Of a DNA stretch of 64,000 nt, positions 47,546 through 56,419 are shown piece after piece. The position numbers and the translations under genes were made by a program. The notes below the pieces were generated by a model that made no database searches, had not been told where the DNA came from, and saw nothing but the letters and a program-made list of their open reading frames with translations. Within the stretch, counting starts at the first letter, position 1. Each line of letters opens with the position of its first letter. This DNA is from Paraburkholderia phenazinium (GTDB lineage Bacteria; Pseudomonadota; Gammaproteobacteria; Burkholderiales; Burkholderiaceae): contig NZ_FSRU01000002.1 in NCBI RefSeq assembly GCF_900142845.1, positions 3,038,001 through 3,102,000 on the forward strand, in the 5' to 3' direction.

Positions 47546-47593
47546 TTGGCTCGTCTCAAATTTGTCCTATAAGAAATTCAACTGAGATCTCAG
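47546..47593 (+). promoter_or_regulatory. Promoter and operator-like dyads of the GntR gene
   Basis: TTGGCT (47546-47551), 16 bases, TATAAG (47568-47573). The -10 lies in TTGTCCTATAAGAAA, similar to FCD-GntR operators. A perfect 12-base palindrome CTGAGATCTCAG (47582-47593) abuts the ATG at 47594. No ribosome-binding site is visible. Confidence 0.5.
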
Positions 47594-48259
47594 ATGCTGG
47601 AAAACGCCCCATCCGATACGCAAGCCGCATACGCCCAGATCCGCTCACGCATTCTGGATGGCAGGCTCGCGCCTGATCAACCGGTATCGCCACGGAGCAT
47701 CGCAGACGAACTGATGCTCGGGCATACGCCGGTGCGTTCTGCGATACAACGTCTGGTTGTCGAAGGACTGGTGAAGGTGGTTCCGCGCAAAGGCACCTAC
47801 GTCGCCGCGCCGGACACGAACGACCTGCGCGAAATTTTCGAGGTGCGTCTCGCCCTCGAGAGCACGGCCGCTTATCTCGCTGCGATCAACGGCGCAACTG
47901 AAGGAATGATCAAGGCGATCGACCAGTTGCGGCAAATCATCAATACCGAAGCGATCGACCTGATGCACGAGCAGCGAACCGGCTGGACGTTCCATCAAGA
48001 GATGTTTGCGGCTTCGCGAAACGAGCGCCTGTTCACGACCTACGCGGGGCTACGGGCTCAAACCGGTCTGGCGCTCAACGAGTTGCCGCGCAGCGACGCC
48101 GCTACCGTGCGCCGGGGCACGCTGGAGCATCTGAACATTTACGCCGCCATCGCCGCCAAAGAGCCGGAAGAAGCACGACGTCATATGTGGAATCACATTG
48201 TGGATGGAACCGATGCGCGAATCCAGATCATCCGAGGCCAACATGAATCTTCGAACTAA
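47594..48259 (+). CDS. GntR-family regulator (FCD subgroup)
   Basis: A 221-residue regulator. The winged helix reads AYAQIRSRILDGRLAPDQPVSPRSIADELMLGHTPVRSAIQRLVVEGLVKVVPRKGTYVA, and the FCD ligand domain follows from about residue 78 (LREIFEVRLALESTAAYLAA) with TFHQEMFAASRNERLF. FCD proteins usually sense organic acids. The overlap (17 bases) with the downstream dicarboxylate/cation symporter strongly suggests it controls uptake of its own ligand. Confidence 0.9.
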   Translation: MLENAPSDTQAAYAQIRSRILDGRLAPDQPVSPRSIADELMLGHTPVRSAIQRLVVEGLVKVVPRKGTYVAAPDTNDLREIFEVRLALESTAAYLAAINGATEGMIKAIDQLRQIINTEAIDLMHEQRTGWTFHQEMFAASRNERLFTTYAGLRAQTGLALNELPRSDAATVRRGTLEHLNIYAAIAAKEPEEARRHMWNHIVDGTDARIQIIRGQHESSN

Positions 48260-49550
48260 AGGAATCTCCGTTCCGGCGCAAATGCTGATTGCGTTGGTGT
48301 TAGGCGTACTGACCGGAATTCTTGTTCCGAGCGTAGGCAGCAAGCTTGCGTTTGTCGTCACCATTTTCGGACATGCGATCAAGATGGTCGTCATGCCGCT
48401 GATCCTGTTGTCCGTCACTGTCGGCGTGTTCAAGATGGGCGTGGAACGCGGACGTCTGGGAAAAACCGCAGCGTTGAGCATCGCCTTTTTCCTGGTGATG
48501 ACCGTGGTGTCCAGCGTCCTCGGTCTCGGCTTGAACATGTTTTTCCGGCCGGGCCTTGGGGCGGGTCTCACGCATACCGCCGCGATGCCTGCGAACCTGG
48601 CTAGCAGCCTCGACTGGACGCAGTTCGTTGTCGATCTCGTGCCGGCCAATATCGTCGGGGCGCTGGCGGCCGGAAACTCGTTGCCGATCCTGGTCTTCGG
48701 TGTCCTGCTGGGCTCGGCGTTATCCGCGATCGAGGAACGGGCCGTGCCCTTCATTGCGGTACTCGAGTCCATGCTGGCGGCCCTCTTCAAAATGACGCAG
48801 TGGATCGTCGCGCTCTCGCCGCTCGCAATTTTCGCCGGCATGGCCACGCTGCTGGCATCGAAGGGACTCGCCGGCATCATGCCGTTGCTCAAGCTGCTCG
48901 GCGTGGCCTATCTCGGCATGGCCATTCTTGCCGTGCTACTCAGCGCGATCGTCAAGCTGATCGGCCGGTCGCCCATCGCGCTCATCAAGCACGTGAGCGA
49001 GCCGCTGATTCTCGCCTTCACCACGCGTTCGTCGGAAATCACGTTTCCGGTTCATCTCAAGAAACTGACGGACATGGGCGTGCCGCCCTCCGTGGCGTCG
49101 ACCATTCTGCCGTTGTCCTACATATTCAACCGGGACGGGGCCGTTCTCTACACAGCGCTGGCGGTGGGTTACCTGGCGGACGCCTACCACCTCGTCTGGA
49201 CATGGCCGCTGATGCTGACGGTGGTCGTATTGACGATCATCACGATCGATGGCGCGGCAAACGTTCCGTCCGGAGCGATCGTTGCGATCACCATCGTGCT
49301 GACGGCGGTCGGTTTGCCGGTTGAGGCCGTCGTGCTGATCCTCGGAATCGACGCATTCTTCGACATGGGTCGAACCGCCCTGAACGTGTACGGCAGTTCG
49401 GTTGCGACCGTCGTCGCAATGCGAATCTCCGGCGTGGACCAACCGCAGTCGGATCAGGACGGATACGCCGGCGGCAGGGAAGCAGGGCTGGGCGACATCC
49501 CGGCGGTGGGCGAGTTTTCAACCGCGACACGGTTGGACCGTCGCGCCTGA
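48243..49550 (+). CDS. Dicarboxylate/amino-acid:cation symporter
   Basis: A 435-residue transporter of the DAACS (GltP/DctA) family. It has about eight membrane helices and two re-entrant hairpins; visible signatures are FTTRSSEITFPVHLKKL (the Ser-rich hairpin), ILPLSYIFNRDGAVLYTAL and ILGIDAFFDMGRTALNVYGSSVATVV (ligand-binding helix 8). The N-terminus MNLRTKGISVPAQMLIALVLG supports ATG 48243. It would import C4-dicarboxylates, glutamate/aspartate or related acids with a cation. Coupled to the GntR regulator. Confidence 0.93.
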   Translation: MNLRTKGISVPAQMLIALVLGVLTGILVPSVGSKLAFVVTIFGHAIKMVVMPLILLSVTVGVFKMGVERGRLGKTAALSIAFFLVMTVVSSVLGLGLNMFFRPGLGAGLTHTAAMPANLASSLDWTQFVVDLVPANIVGALAAGNSLPILVFGVLLGSALSAIEERAVPFIAVLESMLAALFKMTQWIVALSPLAIFAGMATLLASKGLAGIMPLLKLLGVAYLGMAILAVLLSAIVKLIGRSPIALIKHVSEPLILAFTTRSSEITFPVHLKKLTDMGVPPSVASTILPLSYIFNRDGAVLYTALAVGYLADAYHLVWTWPLMLTVVVLTIITIDGAANVPSGAIVAITIVLTAVGLPVEAVVLILGIDAFFDMGRTALNVYGSSVATVVAMRISGVDQPQSDQDGYAGGREAGLGDIPAVGEFSTATRLDRRA

Positions 49551-49755
49551 CACCACCCGGCCGCTCACGAAGCATCACGCGGCGATCGGCGTCACGGCAG
49601 CAACTGGCAAGCACACCCTCGCGCAACGTCCCAAGGCAAAGCTGCCACGGGCGTTGCGATGGAGAGGTATTGCCCGAGTTTTTGCGGCATAACGGACGGC
49701 GCGAAGGTGGCGACCCGAAGCAATCTGACCACGAACGCTTTAACGCGAGAATCCC

Positions 49756-50271
49756 ATGGCTTCTTTTTTTCTCCAGCTACCTGACGCAAGCTCGCCGCGC
49801 GGCGCACACACTGCGTTGCAAGGTGACCTCGCAACCGTCCCGCCTCGTGTCTCCGCTCTACGGGATGCCCATCCTTCCATCGACCATGTGCATTTCCTCT
49901 GCCGCGACGACCGCGCGCTGCCGCTCTACGGCAAGATGAAAGATGCGCCCCACGGACTCTATCTGGGGCTGCTTCATGGCCGCAACCAGCTCGATACGCC
50001 ACTGGGCGGACTGGGCTACCCGGGCCCCGCGATTGGACCGCTGTGTCACGTCAGAACCGCGTACGCCGCCCATCTCTACCTGCGCTTCGCGGATCCGGCC
50101 ACCTCGAGACTGTTCTTTCCCGCGCCGAGCGAGGCGGAAGGAGAAGACGCCCTGATCGGTGTGCAGGACGAAGTCGTCATCGATATCGTGAACAGCACCA
50201 TTCCGTACGACGGACGGTTCTTCGGCGACTGGATGGTCTTCTACCACGGCGACCCGATAGAAGAACAATAG
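49756..50271 (+). CDS. Conserved-looking protein of unknown function
   Basis: A 171-residue protein I cannot place. It has no signal peptide or membrane segment. Recognisable but uninformative features are FLCRDDRALPLYGKMKDAPHGLYLGLLHGRNQ, GYPGPAIGPLCHVRTAYAAHLYLRF and a C-terminal VVIDIVNSTIPYDGRFFGDWMVFYHGD. Codon use and composition look like those of a genuine gene, and it is the only rightward frame in this gap with such a pattern. ATG 49756 is used. It stands alone between the symporter and the PadR regulator. Confidence 0.65.
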   Translation: MASFFLQLPDASSPRGAHTALQGDLATVPPRVSALRDAHPSIDHVHFLCRDDRALPLYGKMKDAPHGLYLGLLHGRNQLDTPLGGLGYPGPAIGPLCHVRTAYAAHLYLRFADPATSRLFFPAPSEAEGEDALIGVQDEVVIDIVNSTIPYDGRFFGDWMVFYHGDPIEEQ

Positions 50272-50292
50272 AAGGACGTACTCGGAGAGCGC

Positions 50293-50347
50293 TTGCCAAG
50301 CTTATCTCGATAGTTATATTATGACTAGATACATTCACACTAGTCAT
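50293..50347 (+). promoter_or_regulatory. padR promoter with perfect operator-like dyad
   Basis: Promoter TTGCCA (50293-50298), 16 bases, TATATT (50315-50320). The dyad ATGACTAG (50321-50328), 11-base spacer, CTAGTCAT (50340-50347) overlaps the expected start of transcription and ends 5 bases before the padR ATG. Confidence 0.7.
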
Positions 50348-50352
50348 AGCCC

Positions 50353-51012
50353 ATGGTTCGTCATTCTCCGCTCGCGCTTGCTGTCCTCGCGATGCTCACC
50401 GAAGCCCCGATGCATCCCTACCGGATGCAGCAGCTCATCAAGGCGCGCGGCAAGGACGAGGTCATCAACGTCGGCCAGCGCAACAGCCTCTACCAGACCA
50501 TCGACCGCCTGCTGCGCGGCGACCTGATCGCGATCCGCGAAACCGGGCGCGACGGCGCCTTTCCGGAGCGCACGGTCTACGAAATCACCGAAGCCGGCCG
50601 CGACACCGCCCGCCTGTGGCTGCGAGAACAGCTTGCCCAGCCCGCGCGTGAATTCCCGGCCTTCCCGGCCGCGCTCTCCTTCCTGCCGCTGCTGTCCCCC
50701 GACGACGTGCGCCGCCAGCTCGAAACCCGCGTCGGCGCGCTCGAGCGCGAACTGGTCCGCATCGACGCCATGACCGACGAAGCCAACGCCGTCCAGGTGC
50801 CGCGCCTGTTCCTGCTCGAAGGCGAACTGGTACGCGCGCAATTGACAGCAGAACTGGAGTGGGTACGTACGGTAGTCGCAGACCTGAAGGCCGGCACGCT
50901 GACATGGAGCCCTGAGTGGCTGGAAGAAATCGCCCAACGCTTCATCCTGCCCGCCGACGCCACCACCTACAAGCAAGTCAAACCCGCCGCCAGGAAGGAG
51001 AGCCAGTCATGA
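50353..51012 (+). CDS. PadR-family transcriptional regulator
   Basis: A 219-residue PadR regulator. The N-terminal winged helix has LALAVLAMLTEAPMHPYRMQQLIKARGKDEVINVGQRNSLYQTIDRLLRGDLI and the wing ERTVYEITEAGRDTARLWL; the C-terminal alpha-helical domain (about 110-219) is the dimerisation part seen in longer PadR proteins. PadR members usually repress detoxification or aromatic metabolism genes. It overlaps the FAD monooxygenase gene by ATGA at 51009-51012, so it probably represses itself and that gene through the dyad just upstream. Confidence 0.9.
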   Translation: MVRHSPLALAVLAMLTEAPMHPYRMQQLIKARGKDEVINVGQRNSLYQTIDRLLRGDLIAIRETGRDGAFPERTVYEITEAGRDTARLWLREQLAQPAREFPAFPAALSFLPLLSPDDVRRQLETRVGALERELVRIDAMTDEANAVQVPRLFLLEGELVRAQLTAELEWVRTVVADLKAGTLTWSPEWLEEIAQRFILPADATTYKQVKPAARKESQS

Positions 51013-52358
51013 GCCGCGAACCTTTGAATGTCATCATCATCGGCGCCGGCACGGGCGGTTTGTGTCTCGCGCACGGGCTAACGCAGGCCGGCCTCAAGGT
51101 CGCCGTCTACGAACGGGATCGCAGCCGCGTCGACGGTCTGCAGGGCTATCGTGTCGGCATCAACGAACAGGGCGTCGCGTCGCTGAAGGCGTGTCTGCCG
51201 CCCGATCTGTTCGCGACCTTCCTCGCGACGTGCGCACGCACGCCCCACCACTTCAATATCCTGACCGAGCGCATGACCGAGTTGTTGTCCGTACCGATCG
51301 ACGACGAAGCGCTGAGCGGCGGCAAATCCGTGAGCCGCATGACCTTGCGGCAGGTTCTGCTCACCGGCCTGGAGGAGCAGATTCACTTCGACAAGACCTT
51401 CACCGCCTACGAACAACACGCGGACGGCAGCGTCACCGCGCATTTCGCCGACGGCACTCACGCCACTGCGGATCTGCTGGTCGGCGCGGATGGCGCGCGC
51501 TCGAAGGTGCGCCGTCAATTGCTGCCGCACGCGCGGCTCGCCAACACCGGCATCGTCAGCATCGCGGCCAAGGTGCCGATGAGCGCGGCGACGCGCGCGC
51601 TACTGCCGCCCAAGGTGCTGGACGGCATCACGCTGATCAATGCCCCGAAGGGTTTCGGCGGCATCGTTCACGTGATGGAATTCCCGTGGGGAGTGGACGG
51701 GCTGAAGGAAGGCATCGGCAGCAGCGACGCCGACCTGCTCGCGCGCTGGCCCGGTCTGCTGTTTGACAACAGCCGCGACTATCTGATGTGGGGTGTGTGG
51801 GGCGCGCTGCGCAATCTGCCGGCCGATCCGAAGTCGCTGGGACAACCGGCCCTGCTCGCGCTCGCCACCGAAATCACCGACGGCTGGCATCCCAACCTGC
51901 GCGCGCTGATTCGCGCGTCGGATTCGAGCACGGCCTTCAGCGTCGATGTCCGCACCTCGCTGCCGGTCGACGCCTGGCCCACGACCAACGTAACCGTCCT
52001 CGGCGATGCGGTGCATCTGATGACGCCAGGCCGCGGCATCGGCGCCAACACCGCCTTACGCGATGCGGCGCTGCTGGCCGCCCGCCTCGGCGACGCGCAA
52101 CGCGGCAGGTTGTCGGGGCACGACGCGGTCGCGGGATACGAGGCGGAGATGCGCCGCTACGGATTTCACGCGGTCGCGGAATCGCGCAAGCAGTTCGACG
52201 ATCGCGGTGCGCTGCATCGTCCGGTGGTCGGGCGCGTGGCGCTCGGCGCGATGCGTACCGGTCTGCGCGTGGTGAACAACGTACCTATGCTCAAGCGTCG
52301 CCTGATCAACGCGGAAAACGCGTTTCGCAGCGCCGATCAGACTCCGCAGAACGCATGA
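51009..52358 (+). CDS. FAD-dependent monooxygenase
   Basis: A 449-residue flavoprotein of the PHBH-fold group. The FAD motif GAGTGGLCLAHGLTQAGLKVAVYERD is at the N-terminus; the DG motif is in LLVGADGARSKVRRQLLP; the GD motif is VLGDAVHLMTPGRGIGANTALRDAALLA. There is no reductase domain. Substrate is likely an aromatic or hydrophobic compound sensed by PadR; this is inference. ATG 51009 is shared with the padR stop. The longer upstream frame is inside padR. Confidence 0.9.
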   Translation: MSREPLNVIIIGAGTGGLCLAHGLTQAGLKVAVYERDRSRVDGLQGYRVGINEQGVASLKACLPPDLFATFLATCARTPHHFNILTERMTELLSVPIDDEALSGGKSVSRMTLRQVLLTGLEEQIHFDKTFTAYEQHADGSVTAHFADGTHATADLLVGADGARSKVRRQLLPHARLANTGIVSIAAKVPMSAATRALLPPKVLDGITLINAPKGFGGIVHVMEFPWGVDGLKEGIGSSDADLLARWPGLLFDNSRDYLMWGVWGALRNLPADPKSLGQPALLALATEITDGWHPNLRALIRASDSSTAFSVDVRTSLPVDAWPTTNVTVLGDAVHLMTPGRGIGANTALRDAALLAARLGDAQRGRLSGHDAVAGYEAEMRRYGFHAVAESRKQFDDRGALHRPVVGRVALGAMRTGLRVVNNVPMLKRRLINAENAFRSADQTPQNA

Positions 52359-52365
52359 GGTCAGC

Positions 52366-53148
52366 TTACTTCGGCGAGACGTCGATATTGCCCAGATACT
52401 TCTGGGCCAACGTCTTCACTGTGCCGTCGGCCTGCACTTTCGCGATCGCCGCGTTCAGTTGATCGCGCAGCGCGGTGTCGCCCTTGCGCAGTCCAAACGC
52501 GATGCCGCTGCCAAGAATCTTGTCGTCGCGCACAGGCTGTCCGACGAAGGCGAAGTCCTTGCCGTCGGGTCGCGACAGGAAAGCCGCTTGCCCTGCCGGC
52601 GCCAGCAGGAGCGTCGCATCGAGGCGGCCGGACACCAGGTCCGCGTAGATCTGGTTCTGATCCTGGTACGACACGACGTTCACGCCCGCGCCTTCCCAAT
52701 GCGTCTTCGCGTAGGTTTCCTGGATCGACGCCTGCAGCACGCCGACGCGCTTGCCTTTTAGCGACTCGGGTGTGGGCACGAGGCCGCTGCCGTTTTTGGC
52801 AATCAACTGCGTCGGCACGCGGTAGATCACGCTGGTGAAATCGATCGCCTGGCGGCGCTTCTCGGTGGCGTTCATCGCCGAATTGATCGCATCGAACTTG
52901 CGGCCCTGCAGCGCGGGAATCAGGCCGTCGAACGAAGTTTCGACCCACTTGCACGTCAAGTGCGCCGTGGTGCAGACGGCCTTGCCGATGTCGACGTCGA
53001 GGCCTTGCAACTCACCGCTCGGCCCTTTCGATTCGAACGGCGGATACTGCGCTTCGAGACCGAAGCGCAAGGTGCCGGCATCGGCGGCGAAGGCAGAGAC
53101 TGACGCCAGCGCGCATGCCAGCGTGAACAGGGTTTTGAGCAGTTTCAT
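52366..53148 (-). CDS. Periplasmic amino-acid-binding protein (ABC type)
   Basis: A 260-residue polar amino-acid binding protein of the HisJ/ArgT group. Signal peptide MKLLKTLFTLACALASVSAFA, then LRFGLEAQYPPFESKGPSGELQGLDVDIGKAV, FDGLIPALQGRKFDAINSAMNATEKRRQAIDFT and AKNGSGL. The basic ligand site pattern fits lysine/arginine/ornithine/histidine. No permease or ATPase gene lies nearby; it is the only transport component here. ATG 53148 gives the signal peptide. Convergent with the monooxygenase gene. Confidence 0.9.
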   Translation of the reverse strand: MKLLKTLFTLACALASVSAFAADAGTLRFGLEAQYPPFESKGPSGELQGLDVDIGKAVCTTAHLTCKWVETSFDGLIPALQGRKFDAINSAMNATEKRRQAIDFTSVIYRVPTQLIAKNGSGLVPTPESLKGKRVGVLQASIQETYAKTHWEGAGVNVVSYQDQNQIYADLVSGRLDATLLLAPAGQAAFLSRPDGKDFAFVGQPVRDDKILGSGIAFGLRKGDTALRDQLNAAIAKVQADGTVKTLAQKYLGNIDVSPK

Positions 53149-53224
53149 CGTAGCTTCTTCACTTTGAATTTGACGTCGCATCGAATCTGCCGCCCTCGGT
53201 GCCGGCGGCGTGATCCGACGTTTC

Positions 53225-54379
53225 TCAGATCTCACACAACCGCCGCGCGCCTTCGATCAGCGTCGCATCGTCCTTCGAAAAGCTCAGGCGAATCAGGCCG
53301 GAATCGGTGCCGTCCGTGTAAAACGCCGAGAGCGGAATCGTCGCCACGCGCGCATCGCGAATCAGGCGCAACACGAAGTCGCTATCGCTTTCCTCGGAGA
53401 AGCCGCGAAAGCGCGCGAGCATGAAGAAGCTGCCTTCGCTCGGCAACAATTCGAAGCGCGAGTCGCGCAACGCATGCGCCACCAAATCGCGTTTCTGCTG
53501 ATAGAACGCCGAGAGCCCGAGATAGGTTTGCGGCTTGGCGAGTGCTTCGACGAACGCGTATTGCATGGGCGTATCGGCGGAAAACACCATGAATTGATGG
53601 ACCTTGCGGATCTCGTCCATCAGTTCGGCGGGAGCGAGACAATAGCCAACCCGCCAGCCCGTCACGTGATGCGTCTTGCCGAACGACGACACGATCACGC
53701 TGCGTTCCGCCAGTTCGGGATAGCACGCCATGCTCTGATGCTTCGCACCATCGAACACGACGTGCTCGTAGACCTCGTCGGCCAGCACCACGATATCGGT
53801 GTTGCGGGTCACGGCTTTGAGGCGCTCGATGTCGGCATCGCTGAACACGGTCGCCGTCGGGTTGTGCGGCGTGTTGATGATGATCATGCGCGTCTTCGGC
53901 GTGACCGCCGCGGCCACCTCGTCCCAGTTCACCCGGAAATCGCTGAGCGACAGCTTGATCGGAATCGGCGTGGCGCCTTGCAGGCGCACGATCGGCGCAT
54001 AGCTGTCGAAAGACGGCTCGAAGTAAATCACTTCGTCGCCGGGATGCACGAGCGCGCTGATCGTCGAATACAGTCCCTCGCTCGCACTGGCGATCACGGT
54101 GACTTCGGTAGCCGGGTCGTAACGCACGCCGTATAAGGTCTCGACCTTGTCGGCGAGCGCTTCGCGCAGCGCACCGATGCCCGCCATCGGCGCGTACTGG
54201 TTATGTCCGGCGCGCATGGCGGCGGCGACGCCGTCCACCAGATGCGGGTCCGGTGCGAAATTCGGCGCCCCCTGCGACAGGTTCAACGCTTCGTGTTGCG
54301 CGGCCAACTGGCCGATCACGGTAAAGATCGTGGTACCTACATCGGGCAATTTCGAGCGGGCGTGCAAGGCGCTCTGCAT
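53225..54379 (-). CDS. Methionine-type PLP aminotransferase
   Basis: A 384-residue fold-type I aminotransferase, closest in pattern to the methionine aminotransferase YbdL group. Motifs include LSQGAPNFAPDPHLVDGV, ASEGLYSTISALVHPGDEVIYFEP, IIINTPHNPTATVF, VVLADEVYEHVVFD and SSFGKTHHVTGWRVGY with the PLP-binding lysine. These enzymes act on methionine and aromatic amino acids. ATG 54379 fits the family start. The adjacent amino-acid binding gene is on the same strand 77 bases downstream. Confidence 0.9.
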   Translation of the reverse strand: MQSALHARSKLPDVGTTIFTVIGQLAAQHEALNLSQGAPNFAPDPHLVDGVAAAMRAGHNQYAPMAGIGALREALADKVETLYGVRYDPATEVTVIASASEGLYSTISALVHPGDEVIYFEPSFDSYAPIVRLQGATPIPIKLSLSDFRVNWDEVAAAVTPKTRMIIINTPHNPTATVFSDADIERLKAVTRNTDIVVLADEVYEHVVFDGAKHQSMACYPELAERSVIVSSFGKTHHVTGWRVGYCLAPAELMDEIRKVHQFMVFSADTPMQYAFVEALAKPQTYLGLSAFYQQKRDLVAHALRDSRFELLPSEGSFFMLARFRGFSEESDSDFVLRLIRDARVATIPLSAFYTDGTDSGLIRLSFSKDDATLIEGARRLCEI

Positions 54380-54649
54380 AACGGTTTCTCCATCGGACGG
54401 CGAGGCTGCGGAGCGCCTTGTCCCATGCGCTCCAGCCGGTCTGACGATTAGGCATCAGCCAAAGCGCGGTCACAATCGATACTTTGTCATGCGCGGCATG
54501 CGTTTACGTCATGGCGAGCGCCAGGCCCTGTGGGGCGGAGGAAAGCAGGAGAGGCTCAGGAGAATCAGGCAGAAACCGGCGGAGGCGGGCGAACGGCGGA
54601 TGGCTGCGAGCGAGCCGTGTCATGCAAAAAACGCGAGGGAAACCATCAG
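54380..54649. other. Intergenic region, nothing recognised
   Basis: About 270 bases between the aminotransferase start and the dbpA terminator. It should hold the aminotransferase promoter. No conserved frame or clear site seen. Confidence 0.35.
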
Positions 54650-54673
54650 GGCTGCGCCCGTGCGAGCGCAGCC
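54650..54673 (-). terminator. Hairpin downstream of dbpA
   Basis: GGCTGCGC (54650-54657) and GCGCAGCC (54666-54673), perfect 8-base stem, 12 bases after the dbpA stop; a T-run follows only about 20 bases later on the minus strand, so it may be weak. Confidence 0.5.
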
Positions 54674-54684
54674 GTTCCTGCCGC

Positions 54685-56085
54685 TTACTCGTCCATCAGA
54701 CGGACTTTCACCTTCTTGCCCTTCACCTTGCCGGCGCTGAGCTTGCGCAACGCGTCGCGGGCGACGCTGCGCTCGACGGCGACGTAGGTCGAGAATTCCG
54801 TCACGTTGATCTTGCCGATCTGCGTGCCGGCGAATCCCGCTTCGCCAGTCAGCGCGCCGAGCACATCGCCCGGGCGGATCTTTTCCTTGCGGCCGCCGAG
54901 AATCTGCAGCGTTTCCATCGGCGGCAGCAGGCGCTCGTTGCTGGTCGAGGTCAGCTCCGATAACGGATGCCACTCCACCTCACGCCCCTGCGCCTGCTCA
55001 AGACCGCCGACGCGGCCCATCTCGTTCATGCTCGCAAGACTCAGCGCCCAGCCTTCCTGGTCGGCGCGGCCCGTACGGCCGATGCGGTGCACGTGCACTT
55101 CCGGGTCCGGCGTCACGTCGACGTTGATCACCGCTTCGAGTTGCGCGATATCCAGACCGCGCGCCGCGACGTCCGTGGCCACCAGCACCGAGCAACTGCG
55201 ATTCGCGAACTGGATCAGCACCTGGTCGCGTTCGCGCTGATCGAGTTCGCCGTGCAGTGCAAGCGCATGGAAACCCTGCGCGCGCAGCACGTCGAGCAGA
55301 TCGCGGCACTGCTGCTTGGTATTGCAGAACGCCAGCGTGCTCACCGGACGATAGTGATTCAGCAGCAGCCCGACCGCGTGCAGCCGGCCGTCTTCCGTCA
55401 CTTCGTAGAAACGTTGGCGAATCTTGCTGTTGTCGTGCCGCTCTTCGAGCTTGATTTCCTTCGGACTGCGCAGGAACTGCTGGCTCAGCTTGCCGATTCC
55501 GTCCGGATACGTCGCGGAGAACAGCAGCGTCTGGCGCTCCTTCGGGCATTGACGCACAACGGTGGCGATGTCGTCGAAGAAGCCCATGTCGAGCATGCGG
55601 TCGGCTTCATCGAGCACCAGCGTGTTCAGCGCCCCCAGCGCGAGACTGCCACGCTCGAGGTGATCCATGATGCGCCCCGGCGTACCGACGACAATGTGCG
55701 CGCCCTGTTCGAGGCTCGTCGTCTGCGGACGCATGGGCGTGCCGCCGCACAGCGTCAGCACCTTGATGTTCTGCTCGGCGCGCGCGAGGCGGCGGATTTC
55801 CTGGGTGACCTGATCGGCGAGTTCGCGCGTCGGGCACAGCACCATGGCCTGCACATCGAAATTGCGGGCATCGAGGCGCGACAAAAGCGCAAGCGAAAAC
55901 GCCGCGGTCTTGCCGCTGCCGGTCTTCGCCTGGGCAATCAGATCGTGGCCGGCCAGCGCAACCGGCAGACTCGCGGCCTGGATCGGCGTCATGTCGACGT
56001 AGCCGAGCTGGGTCAGATTGGCGAGCACGGCAGGCGGCAACGACAACTGGCTGAACGGCGCGCCGGCTTGGGTGGAACTATTCAT
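54685..56085 (-). CDS. dbpA: ATP-dependent RNA helicase DbpA
   Basis: A 466-residue DEAD-box helicase. Core motifs are the Q motif around MTPIQAASLPVAL, AKTGSGKTAAF, PTRELADQV, VLDEADRMLDMGFFD, SAT, and HRIGRTGRADQEG. The C-terminal region (about 385-466: IRPGDVLGALTGEAGFAGTQIGKI and RDALRKLSAGKVKGKKVKVRLMDE) is the DbpA RNA-binding domain that recognises hairpin 92 of 23S rRNA. It assists large-subunit assembly. It precedes two small genes on the same strand (zinc-ribbon protein, cadR). Confidence 0.94.
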   Translation of the reverse strand: MNSSTQAGAPFSQLSLPPAVLANLTQLGYVDMTPIQAASLPVALAGHDLIAQAKTGSGKTAAFSLALLSRLDARNFDVQAMVLCPTRELADQVTQEIRRLARAEQNIKVLTLCGGTPMRPQTTSLEQGAHIVVGTPGRIMDHLERGSLALGALNTLVLDEADRMLDMGFFDDIATVVRQCPKERQTLLFSATYPDGIGKLSQQFLRSPKEIKLEERHDNSKIRQRFYEVTEDGRLHAVGLLLNHYRPVSTLAFCNTKQQCRDLLDVLRAQGFHALALHGELDQRERDQVLIQFANRSCSVLVATDVAARGLDIAQLEAVINVDVTPDPEVHVHRIGRTGRADQEGWALSLASMNEMGRVGGLEQAQGREVEWHPLSELTSTSNERLLPPMETLQILGGRKEKIRPGDVLGALTGEAGFAGTQIGKINVTEFSTYVAVERSVARDALRKLSAGKVKGKKVKVRLMDE

Positions 56086-56119
56086 AAGGATGGCTCGCTA
56101 TCGGCTGAAGGCTAAGGGC

Positions 56120-56320
56120 TTATTCGGCCATGGGGCCGAGGGACGGACGGCCTTCAATCTGCTCGTAGACCACCGAGCCATCGTCCGCGTCGAAACGTTC
56201 GACGTAATTGCGCGCGCCGCACATCGGACAGCGGAACAGGAGCCCCTGGCCCTCGTTCTTGATGACGACATCCGATTGCTCCCACTGCGCTTCGCAGGAC
56301 TGGTTTCTACACTTGAACAC
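56120..56320 (-). CDS. Small zinc-ribbon protein
   Basis: A 66-residue protein with Cys4, Cys9, Cys31 and Cys34 (C-X4-C-X21-C-X2-C), a probable zinc ribbon, seen in MFKCRNQSCE and LLFRCPMCGARNYVERFD. The remainder is polar. No function can be given. A ribosome-binding-like GAGAAG lies upstream of ATG 56320. It lies 34 bases upstream of dbpA on the same strand; the short gap and RNA-processing neighbour hint at a nucleic-acid role, unproven. Confidence 0.7.
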   Translation of the reverse strand: MFKCRNQSCEAQWEQSDVVIKNEGQGLLFRCPMCGARNYVERFDADDGSVVYEQIEGRPSLGPMAE

Positions 56321-56419
56321 GTTGCTTCTCCAACTTCGATTCGTTTGTTGATTCGGCCCTGCAGCGCTGAGCGCAGAGGCGGCAGGGCGATAAATTCGGC
56401 GCGGCGGGGCGATGCCCGC

